Assembly: GCA_963807065.1 (NCBI GenBank)
Contig: CAWDZQ010000001.1
Location: 310,001-374,000 of the forward strand
Source: CAWAND01 sp963807065
Lineage (GTDB): Bacteria; Chloroflexota; Anaerolineae; Anaerolineales; E44-bin32
Reading direction: 5' to 3'
DNA: 64,000 nucleotides
Under the pieces are notes generated by a model. It searched no databases. It saw only the letters and a list, made by a program, of their open reading frames with translations, and had not been told where the DNA came from. The first letter of the stretch is position 1; every line of letters begins with the position of its first letter. This document shows positions 26,041 through 32,971 of the stretch, one piece after another. The translations under genes and the position numbers were made by a program.

Positions 26041-27329
26041 TGCCGCGCCGAGATCCCATGACCGTGTTGATCCTCGATGACACGGGTGGCTCGTTGGCCC
26101 CGGTGCTGATCGTTCTGGCCGTGGGCATCCTGCTCCTGTCCCCATTCTTGGCGAACGTCAGTGCGCGTATGTTGGCCTCCAGGACTACAGAGGACACGCT
26201 GGGAGCGCAGTACTCGGGCGACAGCGGAGTCGAATACACGATATGGGTTCTGGCCAACAACATCGGCGGATTCAGATCCACCCTCCAGGCAAACCCCCTC
26301 ACACCCTTCTCGGTCCCGGCACCTTCTCCTGCCCAGACCGTCAATCAGATCTGGCCCACGCTGACCGCCACAGCCATCTCGGAGAGCGGATGGACCAGCC
26401 TGGCGGATGCCCCAGGCGAGGTTCGGTGGGGCGGAAGCCTGGCGGCCGTTGGCACCGGCACAATCTATGGCCTGCGCGGTGACGCAAGCCGAGACTTTTG
26501 GGCTTACCACATCTCTTCCGATTCCTGGTCTGCTCTCGCCGATGCTCCGTCAGAAGTGCGCGAAGGGGGCTCGCTGGCCTACGACGGTGCCAACTACCTA
26601 TATGCGTTGCGCGGGAACAACAACGACGAATTCTGGCGCTACAGCCTTTCAGGGAATTCGTGGGCCATGCTTGAGCCCGCGCCCAGCTCGGTGCGGGGAG
26701 GCGGAGCACTGGTTTACGCCGGGGGCTACATTTATGCTTTCCGGGGAGACAAGCAGGATGATTTCTGGCGCTATGACATCGGCAGCAACACGTGGACCGC
26801 GCGGGCCAGCGCTCCCGAAAAAGTCGGCGATGGCGGGGCGCTCTGCTATACCGGAGCCGGTTCGATCTACGCTTTCCGGGGCGACAAGCAAAGCGACTTC
26901 TGGCGCTACAACATCGGCTCCAACAGCTGGACAGTTCTCAGTTCTGCACCCGACATAGTCGACGCCGGCGGAAGTCTGATATTCAATGGTTCCGGAGAGC
27001 TCTACGCTCTTGGTGGAAACAAGACAAGCAATTTCTGGAGCTACAGCCTCTCGTCCAATGTCTGGAACGCCGAAGACGACACTCCAGGCAACGTCAACGA
27101 CGGCGGCGCCCTGGCCTATCGCGCGGGGAGTGACTATCTGTATGCCTTTCAGGGTGACAAGACTTCGAGCTTCTGGCGTCACAAGGCGGTGCCACCCAAG
27201 TTCGATATTGTCTCCGAAGCCGAAACGAGTGGCCAGTGCATGATAACCACGACGCGCGTGCAAATCTCCGGCAATTCGTCGACGATTCTGTTTTGGACCA
27301 TCGACGATGCACCGCTGCCTTGTCCGTAG
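26040..27329 (+). CDS. PilX-like pilus protein fused to a six-blade kelch propeller
   Basis: About 429 residues. The N-terminus is PilX-like: a hydrophobic helix (about 14-35), then YSGDSGVEYTIWVLAN, the usual sequence after it. Residues about 115-415 hold six repeats of about 47 residues with the kelch pattern (GG, then YxLRG or YAFRGD, then FWRY, then W), which should form a beta-propeller. Such a domain on a minor pilin could be a tip adhesin or a ligand-binding head. A GTG at 26037 is an alternative start. I know no described family with exactly this join. Confidence 0.8.
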   Translation: MPRRDPMTVLILDDTGGSLAPVLIVLAVGILLLSPFLANVSARMLASRTTEDTLGAQYSGDSGVEYTIWVLANNIGGFRSTLQANPLTPFSVPAPSPAQTVNQIWPTLTATAISESGWTSLADAPGEVRWGGSLAAVGTGTIYGLRGDASRDFWAYHISSDSWSALADAPSEVREGGSLAYDGANYLYALRGNNNDEFWRYSLSGNSWAMLEPAPSSVRGGGALVYAGGYIYAFRGDKQDDFWRYDIGSNTWTARASAPEKVGDGGALCYTGAGSIYAFRGDKQSDFWRYNIGSNSWTVLSSAPDIVDAGGSLIFNGSGELYALGGNKTSNFWSYSLSSNVWNAEDDTPGNVNDGGALAYRAGSDYLYAFQGDKTSSFWRHKAVPPKFDIVSEAETSGQCMITTTRVQISGNSSTILFWTIDDAPLPCP

Positions 27330-27346
27330 AATGGAGGCCATGATTC

Positions 27347-28063
27347 ATGGGGTTTGAGCAGGATCCAACAAAGCAGGCGGGGAACCGCCGGCGGCAGGCG
27401 CGAGACCCAGACATGTTGGACCTTAATGTCCTGCCGCAGCGCTATCGACGCCCTCGCCTTCGGTGGGCGGCGGTTGCTCCCTGGCTGTCCTTTCTGGGCC
27501 TCTTGGTCGTCGCGTATCCGATCTTCCAGTGGTTCCTCTCCGCCAACGGAGTGTTCAATGCCGTCGCAGGAGATCTTGTACACCAGCAGGCCACCCAGTC
27601 TGCGCTAGCTGCGCCGTCCGGGACGGAAGCCGCGCTGAGCGCGCAGATTGCGTCCGCCAACGATCAGACCGAGCAGCTTCGTTCAGCGGCCCGCAGCGTC
27701 GACATTCAGCAGATCGCATGGGGCTCCACCATCCTGTTTGCCCTCGACCAGGCGCCCACCGGTGCCGTCATCTCGGCGGTCGATCAAAACGAGACCACAC
27801 TCATCCTGACGGGCGGGGCGAGCACCTACCTGGTTCCGCTGGAATTCGCCCGACGACTGAGAGGTTCGGGCCGCTTCGTCTCAGTTCAAGTGGCCGTCAT
27901 CCGTCGGAATCCCGATCTCACGCCCGTGCCGGCGTCGGGAGGTGCCGCCTCACCGGCAGCATCGGCCACACCGGCTTCCAGCCCGTTCACCTTCAGAATG
28001 ACCCTGGTCACCGCATCATCGAACATGCCCACGCTGATCCCGGAGGCCACCCGTGCGCCATAA
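27347..28063 (+). CDS. pilN: Type IV pilus assembly protein PilN-like
   Basis: 238 residues. LDLNVLPQRYR near residue 24 is the conserved PilN motif that docks into PilM, followed by one membrane helix (about 45-65), a short coiled coil and a ferredoxin-like extracytoplasmic domain. The C-terminus has an Ala/Pro/Ser linker. It belongs to the PilMNO alignment complex, here in the order N-O-M. Confidence 0.8.
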   Translation: MGFEQDPTKQAGNRRRQARDPDMLDLNVLPQRYRRPRLRWAAVAPWLSFLGLLVVAYPIFQWFLSANGVFNAVAGDLVHQQATQSALAAPSGTEAALSAQIASANDQTEQLRSAARSVDIQQIAWGSTILFALDQAPTGAVISAVDQNETTLILTGGASTYLVPLEFARRLRGSGRFVSVQVAVIRRNPDLTPVPASGGAASPAASATPASSPFTFRMTLVTASSNMPTLIPEATRAP

Positions 28064-28129
28064 TTCTGTGCAAGCGTTGCACCGACTTCATACGGCATTC
28101 GAAATCTATTCGGCGCAAGGTAACCGGCC

Positions 28130-28711
28130 ATGACCCTGGTTCGCACTCACCGGAGAAGGTTAACGCCCACCGTCGTGGCCATCTTCCTCAATGTGGCGGT
28201 GCTGGCCGCGATTTCGGCCCTGATGTCAGCCGGCGTCGTGCGCACCCTGGCGGCAAGATCCCTGCGCCATCAGGTCGACAATCTGCACGATAACCTCGTC
28301 CTGCTAGCCCAGCAACGCCAGGATCGATTGGGCGAGCTCGAAGCAGAGCTAGCCGTTGCCACCCAGGATCTCGCCTCCGCTCAGGCTGACTCGCCCAAGC
28401 TGGGCTCGTCATATGAGCTCTTCAGGCAGGGCTTCGCCCTGGGGGCGGAGACCGGCACCAGGGTAGACAGCATTGGCTTCCAAGGCGAAAAATCCATGCC
28501 CTCCGTCTTGGGCAACATGAGCCTCGGATCGTACACCGTGGCTCTCAGCGGCCACTTATCAGACTGCGTGGCCTACATCCGTCAGCTTGAATCGGACGGC
28601 CAGCCCTTCTTAGCAACCGAGGGCATAACCCTTGAAGATACGGACGGGACCTGCAGCTTCAATGTCACCGTCTTGGTCACGGAGTCGTCCGGCCTGCCGG
28701 CGTCCCCCTAG
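28130..28711 (+). CDS. pilO: Type IV pilus assembly protein PilO-like
   Basis: 193 residues: one N-terminal membrane helix (about 12-35), a coiled coil (about 45-90) and an alpha/beta domain ending with a beta-rich part. Position after pilN and the architecture support PilO; direct sequence motifs are weak in this family. Confidence 0.7.
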   Translation: MTLVRTHRRRLTPTVVAIFLNVAVLAAISALMSAGVVRTLAARSLRHQVDNLHDNLVLLAQQRQDRLGELEAELAVATQDLASAQADSPKLGSSYELFRQGFALGAETGTRVDSIGFQGEKSMPSVLGNMSLGSYTVALSGHLSDCVAYIRQLESDGQPFLATEGITLEDTDGTCSFNVTVLVTESSGLPASP

Positions 28712-28737
28712 ACAGCCGGCGACGGCGTCCGAGCCGA

Positions 28738-29628
28738 ATGGAGTTCAGTATGGCCTTGTTCTCGCGTGAAACAGTTACCCTGGATTTCGAAGGCACCACC
28801 TTGCGCTGGCTGACCACGAGCCGGGAGAGCGTGCGTCGTTGGAACCGTGTCCATCTATCTGCGCCCAACACAACCCTTGCCCGGCCCGACGCCGGGCTGC
28901 TTGGTGCCGAACTGGCCAAGGTGTTCCAGGCCGAATCCCTCCCCAAGAATCGGGTGGTGGTGTCCATCAGCGGGCAGCGAACCATCTTTCGCAGTCTAAG
29001 CTTGCCGATGCTGGATGAGGCACTGTTGGATGCTGCGGTGCAGCGCAAGCTGCGCCAGGAAGTCCCCCTGCAGGCTCAAGAGACGGATGTCTCCTGGGAG
29101 ATCATTCATCGAGACAAGGAAAAGCTCAAGGTCTACGTGGTGGCCATCCCCCGGGCAGAGATCGATCATCAGGTGGCCATCCTGCAGGCGGCCGATATCC
29201 AGCCGGCGGCGATGGACGTCAAGCCGCTGGCCCTGATCCGCACAGTCAACCGTCCGTTGGCGATCGTGGTCAGTTTGGAGGGACAGGCGCTATCGATCGT
29301 GGTTATCGTGGACGGAATACCTCAGATTGTCCGCACCGTGCCACTCGGCACCTCCTCTTCATCGGCCGAGGCCCGCCTGGATCTGGTCGCCCAGGAACTG
29401 CTTCGCACCACCAAGTTCTACAACGAGAGCCACAAGAGCCAGCCACTTCCGGCCGATTGCCCGCTCTTCCTGACCGGATCGAGCTTCCAGGCCTCGGTCA
29501 TGGATGAACGCATGGCTGGACTCAGCCGCTATCCCGTGACCCCCCTGGCTCCACCGCTGGACTGCCCACCCGGGCTTTCCATCCCGGAGTTCAGCATTAA
29601 CCTTGGCCTGGCACTGAAAGATCTATGA
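28738..29628 (+). CDS. pilM: Type IV pilus assembly protein PilM-like
   Basis: About 292-296 residues, actin-like fold of cytoplasmic PilM, which binds the PilN tail. The first beta strands are VTLDFEGTTLRWL, the middle has VVVSISGQRTIFRSLSLP and LRQEVPLQAQETDVSW, typical of PilM. The ATG at 28750 has GGAG at a good distance and may be the real start. Its stop overlaps the pilD start. Confidence 0.82.
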   Translation: MEFSMALFSRETVTLDFEGTTLRWLTTSRESVRRWNRVHLSAPNTTLARPDAGLLGAELAKVFQAESLPKNRVVVSISGQRTIFRSLSLPMLDEALLDAAVQRKLRQEVPLQAQETDVSWEIIHRDKEKLKVYVVAIPRAEIDHQVAILQAADIQPAAMDVKPLALIRTVNRPLAIVVSLEGQALSIVVIVDGIPQIVRTVPLGTSSSSAEARLDLVAQELLRTTKFYNESHKSQPLPADCPLFLTGSSFQASVMDERMAGLSRYPVTPLAPPLDCPPGLSIPEFSINLGLALKDL

Positions 29629-30380
29629 CGTCTGTGATGGCGGCCGCCTACGGCGTGCTGGGTGCGTTGGTCGGCAGCTTTCTCAATGTCTGCATCGACC
29701 GGCTGCCGGCTGGCGAGTCCATCGTCAAGCCGGGCTCTCATTGCCCGAGCTGCGGCCGTCCTCTCGGCGCCTACGAGATGATCCCGGTCCTAAGTTTCCT
29801 CGTGCTTCGGGGCCGCTGCCGGACATGTGGGGCTGCTATCGGCTGGCGGGCCCCGCTGGTCGAACTCGCAACCGGCATGCTCTTCGCCTTGATATATCTA
29901 CGATTTGGGCTTTCGTTGAGCACGCTTCTCGTATCGGCCTACGCCTCCTTCCTCATCGTGATGGCGCTCACCGATCTGGAACACCACCGGATCTTAAACA
30001 GCGTCGTTTTGCCTGCCATCGCCGTGGCAGTATTGGCCGCGTTCGTCACGCCTGGAAGATCCACATTGCAACTGGCCTTCGGCGGCGGATTGGCTTTTCT
30101 GGCGCTGTTCCTGCTGGCCGTCCTGGTCCCAGGCGGAATGGGGATGGGCGACGTCAAGCTGGCTGCGTTCATCGGGCTTATCGTCGGTTTCCCCCAGATT
30201 GGTCTGGTACTTCTGGTGTCCTTTGTGGTTGGGGGCCTGATTGCCGGCGGGCTGTGGGCTGCCGGAGTCGTTTCACGCGGCGACCGCATCGCTTTTGGGC
30301 CCTACCTGGCCCTGGGAGCGCTGGTGGGATTGCTCTATGGAGACCAGCTGATGGCGCTTTGGCTAGGGAGGATCGTCTAG
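29625..30380 (+). CDS. pilD: Prepilin peptidase/N-methyltransferase PilD
   Basis: Membrane aspartyl protease that cuts prepilin leaders after glycine and methylates the new N-terminus. 251 residues, about seven to eight helices. The N-terminal zinc site is CPSC ... CRTC; the catalytic aspartates are in ALTDLEHHRI and GMGDVKLAAF. Full length with both activities expected. It serves the prepilins of this operon. Confidence 0.93.
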   Translation: MTSVMAAAYGVLGALVGSFLNVCIDRLPAGESIVKPGSHCPSCGRPLGAYEMIPVLSFLVLRGRCRTCGAAIGWRAPLVELATGMLFALIYLRFGLSLSTLLVSAYASFLIVMALTDLEHHRILNSVVLPAIAVAVLAAFVTPGRSTLQLAFGGGLAFLALFLLAVLVPGGMGMGDVKLAAFIGLIVGFPQIGLVLLVSFVVGGLIAGGLWAAGVVSRGDRIAFGPYLALGALVGLLYGDQLMALWLGRIV

Positions 30381-31436
30381 ATGCTCAATGACCTGCTCGA
30401 CCACGCCCGCCAACGCGGCGCCTCTGATCTCCACCTGAAGACCGGCTCTCGTCCCGTCCTGCGGGTGGACGGCAGGCTGGAAGTACTCACCGATCAAGCC
30501 GTGCTGGACTCCGAGGCATTGGATTCCCTGTTCACCCAGCTGACGACCGAGTCACAGCGGCAGGTCTTCGCCGACGAACTGGATATGGATTTCTCGTTCC
30601 AGAACGGCGCTGAAGACCGCTATCGTGTCAACGCCGCCCTACAGATGGGCTCGTTGAGCATCTCGATGCGCCGCTTTGTCCTCGACATCCCACAGCTGGA
30701 GGACTTGGGCTTGCCCCCGCTGTGCGGAGAACTGGCGTTGAAGCAGCAGGGGTTGATCTTGGTTACCGGGCCGACAGGCAGCGGCAAATCGACCACACTG
30801 GCCGCCATGATCCAACACATCAACCAGACCGTTGCTCGCCGCATTGTGACCATCGAAGACCCGGTCGAGTACATTTATCACGATCAGAAGTGCGTGATTA
30901 CTCAACGTGAGATCGGCCGGGACACGCGCTCATTTGCCTTGGCCACACGCCAGGCGCTTCGCCAGGACCCGGACGTGATCCTGGTCGGTGAAATGCGAGA
31001 CCCGGAGACGATCAGCGCCTGCCTCACGGCGGCTGAAACCGGCCATCTGGTCCTCTCCACGCTGCACACCAACAACGGGCCCCAAACCTTGGACCGGATC
31101 GTGGACAGCTTCCCCCCGCATCAACAGAGCCAAATCCGGATGCAGCTGTCGCTTGCACTCGAAGCGGTGATCTCACAAAGGCTTCTTCCCCGCGCCGACG
31201 GCCCAGGCCGCATTCCGGCGGTCGAGTTGATGCTGGCCAACCCAGCCATTCGCAACCTCACCCGCGAGGGAAAGACGCATCAGATTGCCAACGCCATCCA
31301 GACCGCCCGCGGGAGCGGCATGCAGACCATGGAACAGGCGTTGGCAGACCTTGTCCGCAGCGGCCGAGTAGAGATCGGTGTGGCCCAAGGTTTTGCGGGC
31401 GACGTGGAGACTTTCCTTTCTTTGCTCAACACCTAG
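30381..31436 (+). CDS. pilT: Twitching motility retraction ATPase PilT
   Basis: 351-residue hexameric ATPase that depolymerises the pilus. SDLHLKTGSRPVLRVDG is the N-terminal domain, Walker A GPTGSGKSTTLAAMI at about residue 130, Asp box TIEDPVEY, Walker B region DPDVILVGEMRD and His box LVLSTLHTNN. The AIRNLTREGKTHQI retraction motif is present. The ATG follows the pilD stop directly. Confidence 0.94.
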   Translation: MLNDLLDHARQRGASDLHLKTGSRPVLRVDGRLEVLTDQAVLDSEALDSLFTQLTTESQRQVFADELDMDFSFQNGAEDRYRVNAALQMGSLSISMRRFVLDIPQLEDLGLPPLCGELALKQQGLILVTGPTGSGKSTTLAAMIQHINQTVARRIVTIEDPVEYIYHDQKCVITQREIGRDTRSFALATRQALRQDPDVILVGEMRDPETISACLTAAETGHLVLSTLHTNNGPQTLDRIVDSFPPHQQSQIRMQLSLALEAVISQRLLPRADGPGRIPAVELMLANPAIRNLTREGKTHQIANAIQTARGSGMQTMEQALADLVRSGRVEIGVAQGFAGDVETFLSLLNT

Positions 31437-31493
31437 AACGCCCTTCAAGACCCTGCAAACTCATACAAATCCATTCAATTTGCTGTAAGGCCG

Positions 31494-31523
31494 TTGTAAG
31501 TCACAGATAGCACTTCCTATGAC
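31494..31523 (+). promoter_or_regulatory. Possible promoter of pilA
   Basis: TTGTAA (31494-31499), 18-base spacer, TATGAC (31518-31523), in the 196-base gap before pilA. Both boxes are imperfect. A separate promoter is expected for the major pilin, but this one is tentative. Confidence 0.3.
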
Positions 31524-31632
31524 ATACTGAAGTTGGTTGCAGCCCAAGACTTATACAGAACGTCTGAAGCACCACCAAAATCGATGTTCGCAAGGGGAAC
31601 TTATTCCCGCCAGATCCAAGGAGGAACCTGGA

Positions 31633-32001
31633 ATGTTCAAGAAGCTCATGAAGAAACTTATGAAAGAGGAAACCGGCTTCACACTGATCGAACTGCTCGT
31701 CACCATTGCAATTCTCGGTGTGCTGTTTGGGATCGTCACGCTGACGTTGACCGGGATCGGCACCGACGCTACGGCGAAGTCATGCGGGGCCGAACTCGGC
31801 GTCGTGCAATCAGCCGTCGACATCTACATGGCGAACAACAATCTCTCCGCTCTGGTCGCCGGCGATCAGGTCAGCGACGCTCAGATCGACAGCGGCGACA
31901 CGACCTGGGGCGATCTCTATCTGAGATCCATGCCGACATTGGGCAACTACAGCGTCGCAGCGAATGGCGATGTCACTGCCGGTACCTGTCCCGCTCCGTA
32001 A
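31633..32001 (+). CDS. pilA: Major pilin-like prepilin PilA
   Basis: 122 residues. A short basic leader (MFKKLMKKLMKEETG) is cut before FTLIELLVTIAILGVLFGIV, with Phe+1 and Glu+5. Two cysteines in the globular part (in KSCGAEL and near the end, TAGTCPAP) could form the usual disulfide loop. AAGGAGG precedes the ATG. It has its own gap upstream and a strong terminator, which suits a highly expressed pilin. Confidence 0.9.
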   Translation: MFKKLMKKLMKEETGFTLIELLVTIAILGVLFGIVTLTLTGIGTDATAKSCGAELGVVQSAVDIYMANNNLSALVAGDQVSDAQIDSGDTTWGDLYLRSMPTLGNYSVAANGDVTAGTCPAP

Positions 32002-32027
32002 CCTGAATTTGGAGTTCTGACAAAACA

Positions 32028-32060
32028 GAAGCGGCCTGCACGAGCAGGCCGCTTCTTTTA
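32028..32060 (+). terminator. Strong intrinsic terminator after pilA
   Basis: A perfect 12-base-pair stem, GAAGCGGCCTGC and GCAGGCCGCTTC, with a four-base loop and then TTTTA. Confidence 0.93.
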
Positions 32061-32093
32061 TCTTCTCACACGTGTCTTCTCACAAGCTGGCTA

Positions 32094-32111
32094 TTGTGAA
32101 AGCCCTCACAA
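32094..32111. promoter_or_regulatory. Rex/CRP-like palindrome, copy 4
   Basis: TTGTGA-aagccc-TCACAA, 34 bases past the pilA terminator and 18 bases from the stop of the convergent response-regulator gene. Like copy 1 it sits between convergent genes. Confidence 0.6.
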
Positions 32112-32128
32112 ACTCGGCGCTGGGCCGG

Positions 32129-32971
32129 CTATTGGCTCAAAACCGCAGCTGCGTAACGCACCCCAATGGCGATTTCTTCGGCTGCCTGCCTGTCCAGCGT
32201 GAGCGTAGACGGGCTGGCAAACAGCACCAAACCATGCCGGCCCCTTTTCCCCTCCAAACGAGCCGATGAGAATCGGCGAACGTCGACGGCTTTGAGCCCG
32301 TCAAGTATCGGCCGCGCTCCGGGGCCGAGCAGCTCTCCGCTGAACGATTCAATCGTCGAGATCTCAGATTGCGCCAGGATGCCGGCCAGAAACCCGCCCT
32401 CGGCAATCTCCAACGGCCTGGTGCCGAGCTTCTGCACAAATCGCAGGGCCTGCTGCTCGCCGCGTTGGGAAGCAGCCGCCAGGGTCACGACGGCGCCCTC
32501 CCGACCGACTTCCGCAAGCCAGACCAGCTCCGAGCGGAATATGACCAGAAGATCCAGCCCGACCTGGATCCACTCGGATTGGCCGATCCCGCCCGGCGCC
32601 GAACGCGCCGCCAGCCAGTCCCTGACCTGCGACACCAGCTCCGAGTGAGAAAGGGTTTTGCCGAGGAAATCATCCGCTCCTGCTGAAAGCGCCCGGGCAT
32701 GCACTTCCTCTCCAACGATGGCCGAGTACATGAGGATGGTCTCGGAGGCGGTCTCCGGGTTGGCGCGCAATCGCCGACAGACTTCGAAGCCGTCGATGCC
32801 GGGCATCAAGGCGTCCACCAGCAGGAGATCGGGATGGTGTTCAGCCGCCAGCTCTAACGCTTGAGGCCCGCTTCCGGAGCGGAAGACGTCAAAGCCTTGC
32901 TTCTCGAAAACCAGTTCAAGGAAATCCAGCACCGTCGGCGTGTCATCACAGATCAGGATCTTTGTGCTCAC
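32129..32971 (-). CDS. Response regulator with GAF-like C-terminal domain
   Basis: 280 residues. Receiver domain at 1-120: ILICDDTPT acid pocket, Asp in LLLVDALMPG, and lysine in FLGKTLSH (the usual KP is KT). The C-terminal 150 residues look like a GAF-type or roadblock-like sensing domain; there is no DNA-binding motif. Its start overlaps the stop of the PTPS-related membrane protein gene by four bases, so it is the last gene of the exosortase operon. Confidence 0.75.
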   Translation of the reverse strand: MSTKILICDDTPTVLDFLELVFEKQGFDVFRSGSGPQALELAAEHHPDLLLVDALMPGIDGFEVCRRLRANPETASETILMYSAIVGEEVHARALSAGADDFLGKTLSHSELVSQVRDWLAARSAPGGIGQSEWIQVGLDLLVIFRSELVWLAEVGREGAVVTLAAASQRGEQQALRFVQKLGTRPLEIAEGGFLAGILAQSEISTIESFSGELLGPGARPILDGLKAVDVRRFSSARLEGKRGRHGLVLFASPSTLTLDRQAAEEIAIGVRYAAAVLSQ

